This document shows positions 1 to 9,654 of a stretch of 64,000 nucleotides of DNA, piece by piece. Position numbers and translations under genes: made by a program. Positions within the stretch are counted from its first letter, which is position 1. Each line of letters opens with the position of its first letter. This stretch comes from an uncultured Ruegeria sp. (GTDB taxonomy: Bacteria; Pseudomonadota; Alphaproteobacteria; Rhodobacterales; Rhodobacteraceae): NCBI RefSeq assembly GCF_947504215.1, contig NZ_CANNGO010000014.1, positions 1 to 64,000 of the forward strand, written 5' to 3'. Below the pieces are notes generated by a model. That model made no database searches and was not told the origin of the DNA. It saw only the letters and a list, made by a program, of their open reading frames with translations.

Positions 1-77
1 GTCTTGCCGTGGTCAACGTGGCCAATCGTTCCAATGTTGACGTGCGGCTTATTACGCTCAAACTTTTCCTTTGCCAT
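1..77 (-). CDS. tuf: Elongation factor Tu, N-terminal fragment (cut by window edge)
   Basis: Read leftwards from the ATG at 75-77 the frame gives MAKEKFERNKPHVNIGT and then the G1 loop GHVDHGKT, which is the unmistakable start of EF-Tu, the GTPase that brings aminoacyl-tRNA to the ribosome. Only about 25 codons are in the window, so the rest of the protein cannot be checked. Purine tracts AAGGG and GAGGA lie just before the start. Its leader carries a small inverted repeat. Confidence 0.95.
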   Translation of the reverse strand, partial: MAKEKFERNKPHVNIGTIGHVDHGK

Positions 78-103
78 TCCTCAGGCGCCCTTTTGCGATT
101 TGG

Positions 104-118
104 GGGACCCGTGGTCCC
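104..118 (-). other. Small inverted repeat in the tuf leader
   Basis: GGGACC and GGTCCC face each other around a 3-base loop, 27-41 bases before the tuf start codon. There is no T-run after it, so it is not a typical terminator. It could be an RNA hairpin in the tuf leader or mean nothing. Confidence 0.35.
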
Positions 119-193
119 GTAAGTTACATCTGCGCGCGCGAGATATTTGGTTCACAGGGGAAAATCAAGCACATCTGAGTGAAAAGCCGCAGC

Positions 194-784
194 TCATGCC
201 GGATTTTGCGCGACCTCGGCAGAATCCAGCGGCTGGATCGGGTCCGGGCGCTTGTCAAACCAGCCATTTTCCAGATGTTCTTCGGCCAACCACTCTTCGA
301 CCCGGTCTGCAACCTTCAGCGCCAGACCACTCATCTGTTCTTCTTTGGTCCGTTCATTCCCGGACCCTTTTAAGGCGCTGCCGCCAGTGGTGTCTTCCAG
401 AACCTGAAATTGTTTACCCTTAGCCAAAAACTCTTTCTTGTTCACATCGTAGACGTTCACCAGAACGATGGCGGTGCTTTTGGGATTGTAAATTATCGGT
501 ATTCCAGGCGGCGCCAGCATGTATCCTTCAAGGCTGATACCGATGTCATAATCCTGCGCCCCTTCATAGCGGCCCATGCGAATATCCACCGCATTTTGGA
601 TGGCGTTTTCCCACTCTTTGGGTGTCGCATCGCGAGACACAGGTCCCTGTTTTGCTTTCTCGGCGAAGGCGTAGTTCACGCGGAGTTTGAATTCACCCAG
701 CGATTCAGGTTCTTCATAAACCTGCGTCTGGGTACATGCGCCCATCAGGGCCAATCCGGTAATCAGAGTCAGAATGCGTAACAT
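194..784 (-). CDS. Putative lipoprotein of unknown function
   Basis: A 196-residue protein with a short hydrophobic signal and a lipobox LMGAC that places the lipid-modified cysteine at residue 17, so the mature protein is probably anchored to a periplasm-facing membrane. The remainder is soluble and mixed alpha/beta, with a middle segment around GISLEGYMLAPPG and a charged C-terminal third. I recognise no domain. It lies between parC and tuf on the same strand, with 97 bases to parC. The lipobox makes the start at 784 convincing; the function is unknown. Confidence 0.7.
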   Translation of the reverse strand: MLRILTLITGLALMGACTQTQVYEEPESLGEFKLRVNYAFAEKAKQGPVSRDATPKEWENAIQNAVDIRMGRYEGAQDYDIGISLEGYMLAPPGIPIIYNPKSTAIVLVNVYDVNKKEFLAKGKQFQVLEDTTGGSALKGSGNERTKEEQMSGLALKVADRVEEWLAEEHLENGWFDKRPDPIQPLDSAEVAQNPA

Positions 785-827
785 TTTCTCTTCTCGATAG
801 GCCTGTTTTTATTGGGTGTAGCCCACT

Positions 828-852
828 GATACGGTTTGTGCCAAGCCGTATC
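828..852. other. Inverted repeat after parC
   Basis: GATACGG (828-834) and CCGTATC (846-852) form a 7-bp stem with an 11-base loop, 30 bases past the parC stop codon. Neither strand shows a T-run, so it is at best a weak, factor-dependent terminator or an mRNA 3' hairpin. Confidence 0.35.
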
Positions 853-881
853 GGCGGAAATACACGTCTTCTGAAACACGA

Positions 882-3230
882 TCAGGTGAATTTATAGTCT
901 CGCGGGAACCCATACGGTGCCTTTTTCCCGACACTTGCACGTTTGGCCAGCCATGGGCTCAAGTCCGCTTCGTGCCGCGTTTTGTCTCCGCCCATGAACC
1001 ATTTCAGGCCATCTTCCCAGCTAAAGGTTGTCAGGTCAGACAGGCCGCCATCCAATTCCAGAGTGCCCTGACGTCCGCGTGCCATATTGTACTTTTGCAA
1101 GCGTACGCCTTTGCCGCGGGTCATCTCGGGCAGATCCTCGATCGGGAAGACCAGAAACTTTCCGTTCTCCGAAACGACCGCCACATGGTCACCATCGACG
1201 GGCTTGCAGATCATGGCTGTTTCACTGTCTTTGACATTCAGCACCTGCTTGCCGTTGCGGGTCTGGGCGAGGACGTCATCCTCGGGCACCATAAACCCGT
1301 TGCCCGCATCCGAGGCAACCAGCAGCTTGCGCCCGGGCTTGTGGATCATGATGTCAATGATCTGCGCTTCATTCGGCAGATCGACCATCAGGCGCAGTGG
1401 TTCGCCCATACCCCGACCGCCGGGCAGGTTGGCGGCGCTGATAGTGTAGAACCGCCCGTTCGAGGCGAACACAAGCAGGCGGTCCGTCGTTTCGGCGTGG
1501 AATATGAACCGCGGGCCGTCGCCATCTTTGAATTTCAGCTCGCGGGTCAGGTCTATGTGGCCCGTCATGGCACGAATCCAGCCCATCTGAGAACAGACAA
1601 CTGTGATCGGCTCCCGATCGATCATCGCCTCAAGCGGCACCTCTTCAACCTCGCCCGCTTCGGCAAATCGGGTGCGGCGGGCACCGCCTTCGTAGTCTTT
1701 GCCGAAGGTCTTTTTGGTTTCTTTCAATTGCTCGGCGATCTTGGCCCATTGCAGGGTGTCATCGGCCAACAGATCTTCGAGATTGGCCCGTTCTTCCATC
1801 AACGCGTCGCGCTCGCGGATCAACTCCATCTCTTCCAGACGACGCAGGCTGCGCAGGCGCATGTTGAGAATCGCGTCGACCTGAACCTCGGACAACTCCC
1901 CCTCGCCCAGCGCGGGAGAAACATAGTCGGCCTCGTTGGTGGCACGGACGTGGTCGATACCCCAGTTCTCACGCATCAACGCGTCTTTGGGGTCGTCGTC
2001 GTAACGGATGATATCGATCACACGGTCCAGATTCAGGAAGGCGACGATAAAGCCTTCCAACACTTCCAGCCGATGATCGATCTTGGCCATCCGGTGACGG
2101 GACCGACGCAGCAATACTTCTTGCCGGTGATCAAGGAAGGCGCGCAGCACCTCTTTCATCGAGCAGACCTTCGGCGTTACGCCGTCGATCAACACGTTCA
2201 TGTTCAGGCTGAACCGCACCTCTAGATCCGAGTTGCGATAGAGCATGCCCATCAGCACCTCGGGATCGACGTTCTTGGAACGCGGTTCAATGATCAGACG
2301 AATGTCATCAGCGGATTCGTCGCGGACGTCGGCGAGGATCGGAATTTTCTTGGTCTGGATCAGTTCCGCGATCTTTTCGATCAGCTTGGACTTCTGAACC
2401 TGATAAGGGATCTCGGTGACGATGATCTGCCACTGACCACGACCAAGATCTTCGACCTCATACTTACAACGCAGGCGGAACGAACCGCGCCCGGTGCGAT
2501 AAGCTTGTGCGATGTTTTCGGGTGGTTCGACGATGATACCGCCAGTCGGGAAATCCGGACCGGGAACATAGTTCAGCAAAGTATCGTCACGGGCATCGGG
2601 CACTTTGATCAGATGCAGACAAGCGTCACACAGTTCGGCAATATTGTGTGGCGGGATATTAGTGGCCATGCCAACCGCAATTCCGCTGGAGCCATTGGCC
2701 AGCAGGTTCGGGAATTGCGCGGGCAAAACAACCGGTTCGGTCAGCGTGCCGTCATAGTTATCGCGAAAATCGACGGCATCCTCGTTCAGACCCTCAAGCA
2801 AGGCCTCGGCCACGATGGTCATCCGTGCTTCGGTATAGCGCGAGGCCGCCGGATTATCGCCGTCGATATTGCCGAAGTTCCCTTGCCCATCGACCAGTGG
2901 GTAGCGAACGTTAAAATCCTGCGCAAGACGTGCCATGGCATCGTAGATCGCCGCGTCCCCGTGCGGGTGATAGTTACCCATCACATCGCCCGAAATTTTG
3001 GCTGATTTGCGGAATCCACCTGCCGCGCTGAGTCGCAATTCGCGCATCGCATAGAGGATTCGCCGGTGAACCGGTTTCAGGCCATCCCGTGCATCGGGCA
3101 ACGCGCGGTGCATAATCGTGGACAGCGCATAGGTCAGATACCGTTCGCCAATTGCTCGGCGCAGCGGTTCAGCCACCTCACCCCCATTGTCGGGGGCCTC
3201 CATGTTGGGGTCGTCGATCGTGTCATTCAT
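882..3230 (-). CDS. parC: DNA topoisomerase IV subunit A
   Basis: A 782-residue type IIA topoisomerase A subunit, which cuts and rejoins DNA and, with ParE, decatenates daughter chromosomes. The N-terminal breakage-reunion domain begins near residue 20 ([17 protein letters not shown]). The catalytic tyrosine is Y132 in [10 protein letters not shown]. The C-terminal part holds the beta-propeller repeats, and the short length and sequence fit ParC rather than GyrA. The quinolone-region motif reads [10 protein letters not shown], so alanine (A93) stands where E. coli ParC has Ser80 and aspartate (D97) where it has Glu84. No parE is in the window. Confidence 0.95.
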   Translation of the reverse strand: MNDTIDDPNMEAPDNGGEVAEPLRRAIGERYLTYALSTIMHRALPDARDGLKPVHRRILYAMRELRLSAAGGFRKSAKISGDVMGNYHPHGDAAIYDAMARLAQDFNVRYPLVDGQGNFGNIDGDNPAASRYTEARMTIVAEALLEGLNEDAVDFRDNYDGTLTEPVVLPAQFPNLLANGSSGIAVGMATNIPPHNIAELCDACLHLIKVPDARDDTLLNYVPGPDFPTGGIIVEPPENIAQAYRTGRGSFRLRCKYEVEDLGRGQWQIIVTEIPYQVQKSKLIEKIAELIQTKKIPILADVRDESADDIRLIIEPRSKNVDPEVLMGMLYRNSDLEVRFSLNMNVLIDGVTPKVCSMKEVLRAFLDHRQEVLLRRSRHRMAKIDHRLEVLEGFIVAFLNLDRVIDIIRYDDDPKDALMRENWGIDHVRATNEADYVSPALGEGELSEVQVDAILNMRLRSLRRLEEMELIRERDALMEERANLEDLLADDTLQWAKIAEQLKETKKTFGKDYEGGARRTRFAEAGEVEEVPLEAMIDREPITVVCSQMGWIRAMTGHIDLTRELKFKDGDGPRFIFHAETTDRLLVFASNGRFYTISAANLPGGRGMGEPLRLMVDLPNEAQIIDIMIHKPGRKLLVASDAGNGFMVPEDDVLAQTRNGKQVLNVKDSETAMICKPVDGDHVAVVSENGKFLVFPIEDLPEMTRGKGVRLQKYNMARGRQGTLELDGGLSDLTTFSWEDGLKWFMGGDKTRHEADLSPWLAKRASVGKKAPYGFPRDYKFT

Positions 3231-3431
3231 AGATGATGTGATACGACGCTAGGCCGCCTGGGTAAAGCAAGCAGCGCACATTTTGCTGGGGACAAGTCGC
3301 GCTTTTTGCAACAGGGGGAGGCAAGTTCCAGATTTCCCCGGTTTTTCGACTCGGCTATCAAAATATGGTAAGATTTCATCAATTGAATTGCTGCTTTTTT
3401 TTGATGTTACGATTGCCTCTGGGGGAGCGAC

Positions 3432-4061
3432 ATGACGCGCCTTATACTTGTTACCTTTGCCATGCTTGGCTGGACCTTTTACGTGATGAGCGGTGGTCCC
3501 GATTTTGAACCACGCGGAATACGCACAGCCCAACCTGCTCGGGTTGCATCAGTGTCCAAAGCGGCTCCGAAAAAAGTCGTTGCAGCGCCTGTTGATGAGT
3601 TGGTGACACGGACCGCATTGAAAACGACCGACATAATCCCTCCGCTTCTCGAACCTGAACCTGCTTTAAACGAGACCGAGACCAAGGCTTTGCTCTCACA
3701 GGTCGCTGCAGGTTTGAAAGCCAATCCTTCCTTGTTCAACGATGAGAATGTCACTCTGACGCTGGCGTCTTTGGAGGAGGGCGTGAGTGCAATGCAGCAG
3801 GTCGCAACGGATGCCGACCCCCAAACGCCTGCATTGCCGGAACTGGTCGAGGTGACAAAAGACATCCGCGAGGTTTCGGGGACACGCGTGAACATGCGCG
3901 ACGGGCCGGGAACAATTTATCCAATCATCGGCAAAGCCAGAATCGGCCAGCAGGTCGAGGTTCTTGGTGAATCGGGCACTGGCTGGTTGCGGCTTCGCGT
4001 GTTGCCCGGGCAACAGGTTGGATGGATTTCCGCCTCACTCATCAGAAAAACCGCGAACTAA
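3432..4061 (+). CDS. Bacterial SH3-domain protein, exported or membrane-anchored
   Basis: A 209-residue protein with an N-terminal hydrophobic segment (residues 3-20) that acts as a signal or anchor. A long low-complexity linker rich in Ala, Pro, Glu and Thr follows, then a C-terminal bacterial SH3 domain from about residue 150, with the typical VNMRDGPGTIYPIIGK start and a GWLRLRV...GWISASLI end. Such domains usually bind cell-wall peptides or proteins, so a role at the cell wall is likely. The precise job is unknown. It is transcribed away from parC. Confidence 0.75.
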   Translation: MTRLILVTFAMLGWTFYVMSGGPDFEPRGIRTAQPARVASVSKAAPKKVVAAPVDELVTRTALKTTDIIPPLLEPEPALNETETKALLSQVAAGLKANPSLFNDENVTLTLASLEEGVSAMQQVATDADPQTPALPELVEVTKDIREVSGTRVNMRDGPGTIYPIIGKARIGQQVEVLGESGTGWLRLRVLPGQQVGWISASLIRKTAN

Positions 4062-4130
4062 CGTCTGGGTGTCATTGCCCTGCGCCAAACCTCGCCATAG
4101 CTTTTGGCAAGGATGACGCTCGGGGAAAAC

Positions 4131-4958
4131 ATGCAGAAATCGATTCTAATTACTGGCTGCTCGTCTGGTATCGGTCTTGACGCAGCACACGGCATGCGTG
4201 CACGAGGTTGGCGTGTGTTTGCGTCCTGTCGCCAGCAGCGCGACTGTGATCGGCTGCGGGCCCAAGGGTTCGAAAGCCCCAGAATCGACTACACGGACGC
4301 CGACAGTATTTCCTCAGGTTTTTCAGAAGTTCTCGCTGCGACGGGGGGATCTTTGGACGCTCTCTTCAACAACGGAGCACATGGATTGCCCGGCGCAGTC
4401 GAGGACGTGCCGACCGAGGGGCTAAGGTATATTTTTGAATCCAATGTCTTTGGTTGGCACGAACTGACACGTCAGGTCATTCCCGTCATGCGGGCACAGG
4501 GATGTGGGCGCATCGTGCAGTGCTCATCGGTTCTGGGGTTGGTGGCCTTTCCCTGGCGAGGTGCCTATGTCGCCACCAAATACGCTATAGAAGGCCTGAC
4601 CGATACCATGCGGCTGGAACTGCGCGACACCGGCATCAAGGTTGTCCTAATCGAACCTGGTCCGATCACGTCGAAGCTTCGGGAAAAGGCAATTCCACTG
4701 TTCGAAAAGTTCATCGATTGGGAAAACTCGGCCCTGAAGGCAAAATACGAAACCTCGTTGCTCAATCGTTTGTATAAAGACTCGGGTCCGGACAGGTTTG
4801 AACTCCCTGCTGCGGCCGTCACCGACAAGCTGGCCCATGCCGTCGAAGCGCGAAATCCTAAATCCCGCTACTACGTAACAACCCCGACCTATATCGCCGG
4901 GTACTTACGCCGAATCCTGCCCACCAAAGCCATCGACCGTATCCTTTCGGACGTCTGA
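4131..4958 (+). CDS. Short-chain dehydrogenase/reductase
   Basis: A classical SDR of 275 residues. The NAD(P)-binding motif TGCSSGIG is at the N-terminus, FNNGAHG takes the place of the NNAG motif, there is a catalytic serine in CSSVLG, and the YVATK pair supplies Tyr and Lys. The C-terminal extension (GYLRRILPTKAID) resembles the subgroup of uncharacterised SDRs acting on lipids or steroid-like alcohols, but the substrate cannot be read from sequence. I chose ATG 4131, which follows a GGGGAA tract; TTG 4104 or ATG 4113 would add only a few residues. Confidence 0.85.
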   Translation: MQKSILITGCSSGIGLDAAHGMRARGWRVFASCRQQRDCDRLRAQGFESPRIDYTDADSISSGFSEVLAATGGSLDALFNNGAHGLPGAVEDVPTEGLRYIFESNVFGWHELTRQVIPVMRAQGCGRIVQCSSVLGLVAFPWRGAYVATKYAIEGLTDTMRLELRDTGIKVVLIEPGPITSKLREKAIPLFEKFIDWENSALKAKYETSLLNRLYKDSGPDRFELPAAAVTDKLAHAVEARNPKSRYYVTTPTYIAGYLRRILPTKAIDRILSDV

Positions 4959-5039
4959 GACGATTTTACCGGTTCGCTTTTTGACGGCGTGACGCTAGAT
5001 GAGGCGCAATGTAACAAAAAACGCGGACGGTGACTTGTT

Positions 5040-5240
5040 ATGGACCTATTGATGGTCGTTTTGCTTCTGGCCATGGCAGCGGTTGTTGTCGTGTTGACCA
5101 TGGGCATAGCGAATTTCGGCAAAAGCGGGATGGAAGCCGCAAAGAAAAGCAACAAGATGATGCGGCTACGTATCCTCTTTCAATTCATTGCCGTAGTTCT
5201 GATCATGCTCTTCGTCTATCTGCGCGGACAAGGGGGCTAG
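5040..5240 (+). CDS. Twin transmembrane helix small protein (HIG1-like)
   Basis: A 66-residue protein with two membrane helices, about residues 3-24 and 42-60. A basic loop containing KSGMEAAKKSNKMMRLR separates them. The layout resembles HIG1-domain proteins, which in other organisms assist respiratory complexes. It ends 3 bases before the cobalamin adenosyltransferase gene and is surely co-transcribed with it. A twin-helix gene upstream of the adenosyltransferase is a common alphaproteobacterial arrangement; whether the two work together is unknown. Confidence 0.75.
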   Translation: MDLLMVVLLLAMAAVVVVLTMGIANFGKSGMEAAKKSNKMMRLRILFQFIAVVLIMLFVYLRGQGG

Positions 5241-5243
5241 CAA

Positions 5244-5816
5244 ATGGTCGTTCTGAACAAGATTTACACGCGAACCGGCGATGACGGCAAAACAGCTCTG
5301 GGTAACGGTGAGCGGGTTGCAAAGTATTCCGGTCGTGTCGCCGGTTACGGCACTGTGGATGAGCTGAACGCCTTTGTCGGCGTGGCGCGTTCCGAAGCAG
5401 ACGGAGATGTCGAAGCAGCGCTCTCACTTATACAAAACGACCTGTTCGACCTTGGCGCGGATCTGTGCCGTCCTGACATGGACAAGGATGCAGAGGCTGA
5501 CTATCCGCCGCTCCGCATCGCTCCGGCACAGATCGACCGGCTGGAATCTGAAATCGACGTCATGAACGAAGTGCTAGAACCACTCCGCAGCTTCATTTTG
5601 CCGGGCGGCTCGCGCCTAGCCGCCCATTTGCATGTGTGCCGAACTGTATCACGTCGGGCCGAACGGTTGGTTGTGGAATTGTCTAATATGGAGCCGGTCA
5701 ATCCAGTGGCGGTCAAATACCTCAACCGCCTGAGTGACTGGTTCTTTGTGGCCGCACGGTGCGCCAATGAAAACGGGACCGCAGATGTCTTGTGGGTGCC
5801 CGGAGCAAACCGCTGA
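5244..5816 (+). CDS. Cob(I)alamin adenosyltransferase, PduO type
   Basis: A 190-residue PduO-family ATP:cob(I)alamin adenosyltransferase, which attaches the adenosyl group to the corrin cobalt and makes coenzyme B12. The ATP-binding N-terminus reads IYTRTGDDGKTALGNG, followed by GTVDELNAFVG. The C-terminal helix contains the conserved basic cluster VSRRAERLVVELS. Length matches the family. The gene follows the twin-helix gene by 3 bases. It belongs functionally with cobC and cobD near 46-48 kb and would serve adenosylcobalamin mutases such as those of the ethylmalonyl-CoA pathway. Confidence 0.93.
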   Translation: MVVLNKIYTRTGDDGKTALGNGERVAKYSGRVAGYGTVDELNAFVGVARSEADGDVEAALSLIQNDLFDLGADLCRPDMDKDAEADYPPLRIAPAQIDRLESEIDVMNEVLEPLRSFILPGGSRLAAHLHVCRTVSRRAERLVVELSNMEPVNPVAVKYLNRLSDWFFVAARCANENGTADVLWVPGANR

Positions 5817-6016
5817 CGCAGGTATTGCGCTCAAAGGACATGATTGCCCAATCGATTGAAATGACCCGGTGTCAAAAACCACAAAACGCGACGTCTCAAA
5901 GCTATGACGTGACGATTTTGCTCTGTTGTGAACGCTGCAGAAACGCTATTGAGACCGGCGAGAGCATTGGTGGAGTCGCTCCGCGGCTTACCGTTTTTTG
6001 AGGAGAAAGCGCTAAA

Positions 6017-6775
6017 ATGAAGGTACTCGTGCCTGTCAAACGCGTGATTGACTATAATGTGAAGGTTCGCGTCAAAGCGGACGGTAGCGGTGTTGATCTC
6101 GCCAATGTCAAAATGTCGATGAACCCATTCGACGAGATTGCAGTTGAAGAAGCGATCCGACTGAAAGAAGCGGGCAAGGCCGACGAGGTTGTTGCTGTTT
6201 CGATCGGCGTAAAGCAATCGCAGGAAACGCTGCGCACGGCGCTGGCCATGGGCGCAGACCGCGCCATTCTGGTGATTGCCGCTGACGACGTCCATCAGGA
6301 TATCGAGCCGTTGGCCGTTGCCAAAATCCTCGCCAAAGTGGTCGAGGAAGAGCAGCCGGGCATCGTTCTGGCGGGCAAGCAGGCGATCGACAACGACATG
6401 AACGCCACCGGTCAGATGCTGTCGGCCCTGCTGGGTTGGTCGCAAGGCACCTTCGCGTCCGAGCTGGACATCGAAGGCGACAGCGCCAAGATCACCCGTG
6501 AAGTTGACGGCGGCCTGCAGACCATCAGCGTCAAGATGCCAACCATCGTAACGGTTGACCTGCGTCTGAACGAGCCGCGCTATGCGTCGCTGCCGAACAT
6601 CATGAAGGCGAAGAAAAAGCCGCTGGATGAGAAAACCGCTGCCGATTACGGCGTCGATGTCATGCCGCGTCTGGAAGTCGTCAAGACCGAAGAACCGCCG
6701 GCACGCGCCGCAGGTATCATCGTGGGCTCGGTCGATGAGCTGGTCGGGAAACTCAAAGAAGCGGGGGCTGTGTAA
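6017..6775 (+). CDS. etfB: Electron transfer flavoprotein beta subunit
   Basis: A 252-residue beta subunit of electron transfer flavoprotein, the soluble carrier that takes electrons from acyl-CoA and other dehydrogenases to ETF:quinone oxidoreductase. The N-terminus [19 protein letters not shown] and the conserved segment [16 protein letters not shown] are diagnostic. A clear GAGGAG ribosome site precedes the ATG by about 10 bases. Its stop overlaps the etfA start (TAATG), so the two subunits are translationally coupled. Confidence 0.96.
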   Translation: MKVLVPVKRVIDYNVKVRVKADGSGVDLANVKMSMNPFDEIAVEEAIRLKEAGKADEVVAVSIGVKQSQETLRTALAMGADRAILVIAADDVHQDIEPLAVAKILAKVVEEEQPGIVLAGKQAIDNDMNATGQMLSALLGWSQGTFASELDIEGDSAKITREVDGGLQTISVKMPTIVTVDLRLNEPRYASLPNIMKAKKKPLDEKTAADYGVDVMPRLEVVKTEEPPARAAGIIVGSVDELVGKLKEAGAV

Positions 6776-7704
6776 TGGCTGTTCTTCTTCTCGCAGAGGT
6801 TAACAATGGCGAACTGGCGATGGACGCCACCGCCAAGGCCGTCAACGCCGCACAGGCATTGGGCGATGTGACTGTACTGGCCGCAGGCGGTTCCGCGTCC
6901 GCAGCCGGCGAGGCCGCTGCCAAGATCGATGGCGTGTCCAAGGTTCTGGTGGCCGAAGATGCGTCGCTGGGCCACCGCTTGGCGGAATCAACCGCAGCGC
7001 TGATCGTAGGTCTGGCTGACGGTTATGAACACATCGTCGCCCCTGCCACCACCGATGCCAAAAACGTCATGCCTCGCGTTGCCGCGTTGCTGGACGTGAT
7101 GATCGTCTCGGATGCCTCCGGCGTGGTTGACGGCTCGACTTTCGAGCGTCCGATCTATGCGGGCAACGCAATCCAGACCGTGAAGTCAAACGACGCAAAG
7201 AAAGTCATCACCATCCGGACCGCAAGCTTTGACGCTGCTGGCGAAGGTGGCTCGGCTGCGGTTGAGACCATCTCGGTTGGCGACAACCCCGGACTTTCCG
7301 AATGGGTCGAGGATAAGGTTGCTGAAAGCGACCGCCCCGAACTGACCTCGGCTGGCGTGGTTGTCTCGGGCGGTCGTGGTGTCGGCTCGGAAGATGACTT
7401 CAAACTGATCGAAACGCTGGCCGACAAGCTTGGCGCCGCTGTTGGTGCCTCACGCGCGGCGGTCGACTCGGGCTATGCGCCGAACGACTGGCAGGTGGGT
7501 CAGACCGGTAAAGTGGTCGCCCCTGACCTGTATGTCGCCGTCGGCATCTCGGGCGCAATCCAGCACCTTGCTGGTATGAAGGACTCGAAAGTTATCGTCG
7601 CGATCAACAAAGACGAAGAAGCACCGATCTTCCAGGTTGCCGATTTCGGACTGGTTGCAGACCTGTTCCAGGCCGTGCCAGAGCTGACAGAAAAGCTCGG
7701 CTAA
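6775..7704 (+). CDS. etfA: Electron transfer flavoprotein alpha subunit
   Basis: A 309-residue alpha subunit carrying the FAD site. The C-terminal FAD domain shows [33 protein letters not shown] and [17 protein letters not shown], the family signature. It pairs with EtfB encoded directly upstream and is followed 26 bases later by a strong intrinsic terminator, which closes a two-gene operon. In this window the acyl-CoA dehydrogenase at 19.2 kb is a likely electron donor (inference). Confidence 0.96.
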   Translation: MAVLLLAEVNNGELAMDATAKAVNAAQALGDVTVLAAGGSASAAGEAAAKIDGVSKVLVAEDASLGHRLAESTAALIVGLADGYEHIVAPATTDAKNVMPRVAALLDVMIVSDASGVVDGSTFERPIYAGNAIQTVKSNDAKKVITIRTASFDAAGEGGSAAVETISVGDNPGLSEWVEDKVAESDRPELTSAGVVVSGGRGVGSEDDFKLIETLADKLGAAVGASRAAVDSGYAPNDWQVGQTGKVVAPDLYVAVGISGAIQHLAGMKDSKVIVAINKDEEAPIFQVADFGLVADLFQAVPELTEKLG

Positions 7705-7730
7705 GCCAAAGCGTCAAACTGAATTTGAAG

Positions 7731-7755
7731 GGCCCGCCAATTGGCGGGCCTTTTT
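7731..7755 (+). terminator. Intrinsic terminator of etfBA
   Basis: A perfect 10-bp stem GGCCCGCCAA/TTGGCGGGCC with no spare loop bases is followed by five T, 26 bases past the etfA stop codon. The T-run abuts the stop codon of the opposing gene at 7755. Confidence 0.9.
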
Positions 7756-8564
7756 CAATTCAGATCCAGCAACACTGGCAGCACCGCATCGGCAATCGCC
7801 CTATGGGCAGAAGGACCGATCATGTGCGCTGCCATCGGCACTTGCAACGTGCCGAACAGCATATCTTCAAGCTCATCCGACTCTCCTGACACGCAAACAG
7901 ATCGCTGGACGACACCAGCACATTTAGGTCTGAGCTGATCTATCATTGCGTCCTCCACCGGTATCATTTCTTGTTCGTGCGCGTGATCACGCTGGACCCG
8001 CAGGCACAGCAGCGCGACGGGAGGTACGATGCGCCCCAGCAGCGACTGAAGGTTCCGAACCCATCCCGCGCGCAACTCCTGTGCTATTAAATCAAACCGA
8101 GCGTCTGATTTCGCGTGCAGCTTGCCTAACAGGTGGCGCACAAAATGGACTTCGGTGAAGTCCTCCTCAGGGTACAGGTCTACCAGATCCTGCATCGGTT
8201 CAAGAAATCGATCGTTTCGACGGGAATGAACACGATAAAACCGGTTCGATTGATAAGAAACGCAAGGCGCTTGCAGCACACAAAGCTGAGACCGGTTGAT
8301 CAGATCCAACAACCCCTGATCCCGCGACATCGCCTCGACCCCGCAAAACAGACTGCCAAAGTTCGCACATGTCTCGCCAAGTCTCGCCTCCAGCACGGCT
8401 GGGAACGGGGTTTCCACAAAACGCCCGAAGGTTTCATCCCCGCCCACGCATGCCACATATGGCTTGGCCAGCGCAGACGCCGGACCCCGGAACCAACGCT
8501 TTGATCCAGCGTATTGACACACTGCATCTTCGTGCCCGCAAGGACCCGCCTGATGATAGCTCAT
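7755..8564 (-). CDS. DUF6473 family protein
   Basis: A 269-residue protein that I match from memory to the DUF6473 family common in Rhodobacteraceae. Family-like features are the N-terminal CQYAGSKRWFRGP segment, the motif ACVGGDETFGRFVETPFP, then the glycine-bearing CGVEAMSRDQGLL. The alternating strands suggest an alpha/beta fold with an SGNH-like GGxET corner, but no enzyme activity is established. The open frame runs further upstream, but I start at ATG 8564 because the preceding translation is antisense to the next gene and unlike the family. It converges with etfA. Confidence 0.75.
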   Translation of the reverse strand: MSYHQAGPCGHEDAVCQYAGSKRWFRGPASALAKPYVACVGGDETFGRFVETPFPAVLEARLGETCANFGSLFCGVEAMSRDQGLLDLINRSQLCVLQAPCVSYQSNRFYRVHSRRNDRFLEPMQDLVDLYPEEDFTEVHFVRHLLGKLHAKSDARFDLIAQELRAGWVRNLQSLLGRIVPPVALLCLRVQRDHAHEQEMIPVEDAMIDQLRPKCAGVVQRSVCVSGESDELEDMLFGTLQVPMAAHMIGPSAHRAIADAVLPVLLDLN

Positions 8565-8727
8565 ATCGCTCACCCAAATATTCACCCGGTTGCCATATTG
8601 CTGTCTCAGGTATTGAGAAATTCCTAATGTGCGCATTTGAAGCAAATTCCGCAGGCCTGATGCCCTTGCCGCCTGCCCCGATCTGCCGATAGTGTCGCCG
8701 TAACGCGCAGGGCAAAGGCAGCTGAAC

Positions 8728-9603
8728 ATGGAAGTGAAATCGGTCGGAGTGATTGGCGCAGGCCAAATGGGCAACGGGATCGCCCATGTCTTGGCGCTGG
8801 CGGAATACGACGTTCTGCTGAACGATGTCAGCCAGGACGCGCTGGACAGCGCCATTGCCACGATCGAGGGCAATCTGGCGCGTCAGGCGTCGCGCGGCAA
8901 GATCTCTGACGACGCCATGCAAGCGGCCCTAAAGCGGATCAACACAACGCTAGAGCTGCCACAACTGGGTCAAACCGATCTGGTGATCGAGGCGGCCACC
9001 GAACGTGAGGCAATCAAGCAGGCGATATTCGAAGATATCCAGCCGCATCTCCTGCCACATACGATTTTGACGTCGAATACCTCGTCTATTTCAATCACAC
9101 GCCTTGCCAGCCGCACAGACCGACCCGAGCGTTTCATGGGATTTCATTTCATGAACCCCGTCCCCGTCATGCAACTGGTCGAGCTGATCCGCGGTATTGC
9201 GACAGATGAAGAGACGTTTAAAGCCTGCAAAACCGTTGTGGATCGACTTGGCAAAACGGCCGCAAGTGCCGAAGACTTTCCCGCCTTCATCGTAAACCGT
9301 ATCTTGATGCCGATGATCAACGAAGCGGTCTACACGCTTTATGAAGGCGTCGGAAACGTGCAGTCGATCGATCAGTCGATGAAACTCGGCGCAAATCATC
9401 CTATGGGGCCACTGGAGCTGGCTGACTTCATTGGCCTGGACACCTGTCTGGCGATCATGAACGTCCTGCACGAAGGTCTGGCGGATACCAAATATCGACC
9501 GTGCCCGCTTTTGACCAAGTATGTCGAAGCAGGGTGGCTTGGACGCAAGACCGAACGAGGGTTCTACGACTATCGCGGCGAGCATCCTGTTCCGACGCGC
9601 TAG
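8728..9603 (+). CDS. 3-hydroxybutyryl-CoA dehydrogenase
   Basis: A 291-residue NAD(P)-dependent 3-hydroxyacyl-CoA dehydrogenase of the short stand-alone type. It interconverts acetoacetyl-CoA and 3-hydroxybutyryl-CoA. The Rossmann motif [13 protein letters not shown] is at the N-terminus, the catalytic segment reads [15 protein letters not shown], and the C-terminal domain has [19 protein letters not shown]. It fits short-chain acyl-CoA flux into polyhydroxybutyrate or the ethylmalonyl-CoA pathway. It stands alone, divergent from the DUF6473 gene, with 163 bases between them. Confidence 0.93.
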   Translation: MEVKSVGVIGAGQMGNGIAHVLALAEYDVLLNDVSQDALDSAIATIEGNLARQASRGKISDDAMQAALKRINTTLELPQLGQTDLVIEAATEREAIKQAIFEDIQPHLLPHTILTSNTSSISITRLASRTDRPERFMGFHFMNPVPVMQLVELIRGIATDEETFKACKTVVDRLGKTAASAEDFPAFIVNRILMPMINEAVYTLYEGVGNVQSIDQSMKLGANHPMGPLELADFIGLDTCLAIMNVLHEGLADTKYRPCPLLTKYVEAGWLGRKTERGFYDYRGEHPVPTR

Positions 9604-9654
9604 CATAAAGGAAACACCGTCAGCGCGGCATTTGCATCAAGACTGAGGTGGGGG

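Noticed and set aside
972..2225. A 417-codon open frame on the plus strand inside parC
   Set aside because: It is antisense to a complete and well conserved parC, has no ribosome site and translates to a Gln/His-rich mix with no family likeness. Long antisense frames are common in GC-rich genes with biased third positions.
3249..3533. 94-codon minus-strand frame before the SH3-domain gene
   Set aside because: It overlaps the start of the SH3 gene on the other strand and the product resembles no known protein.
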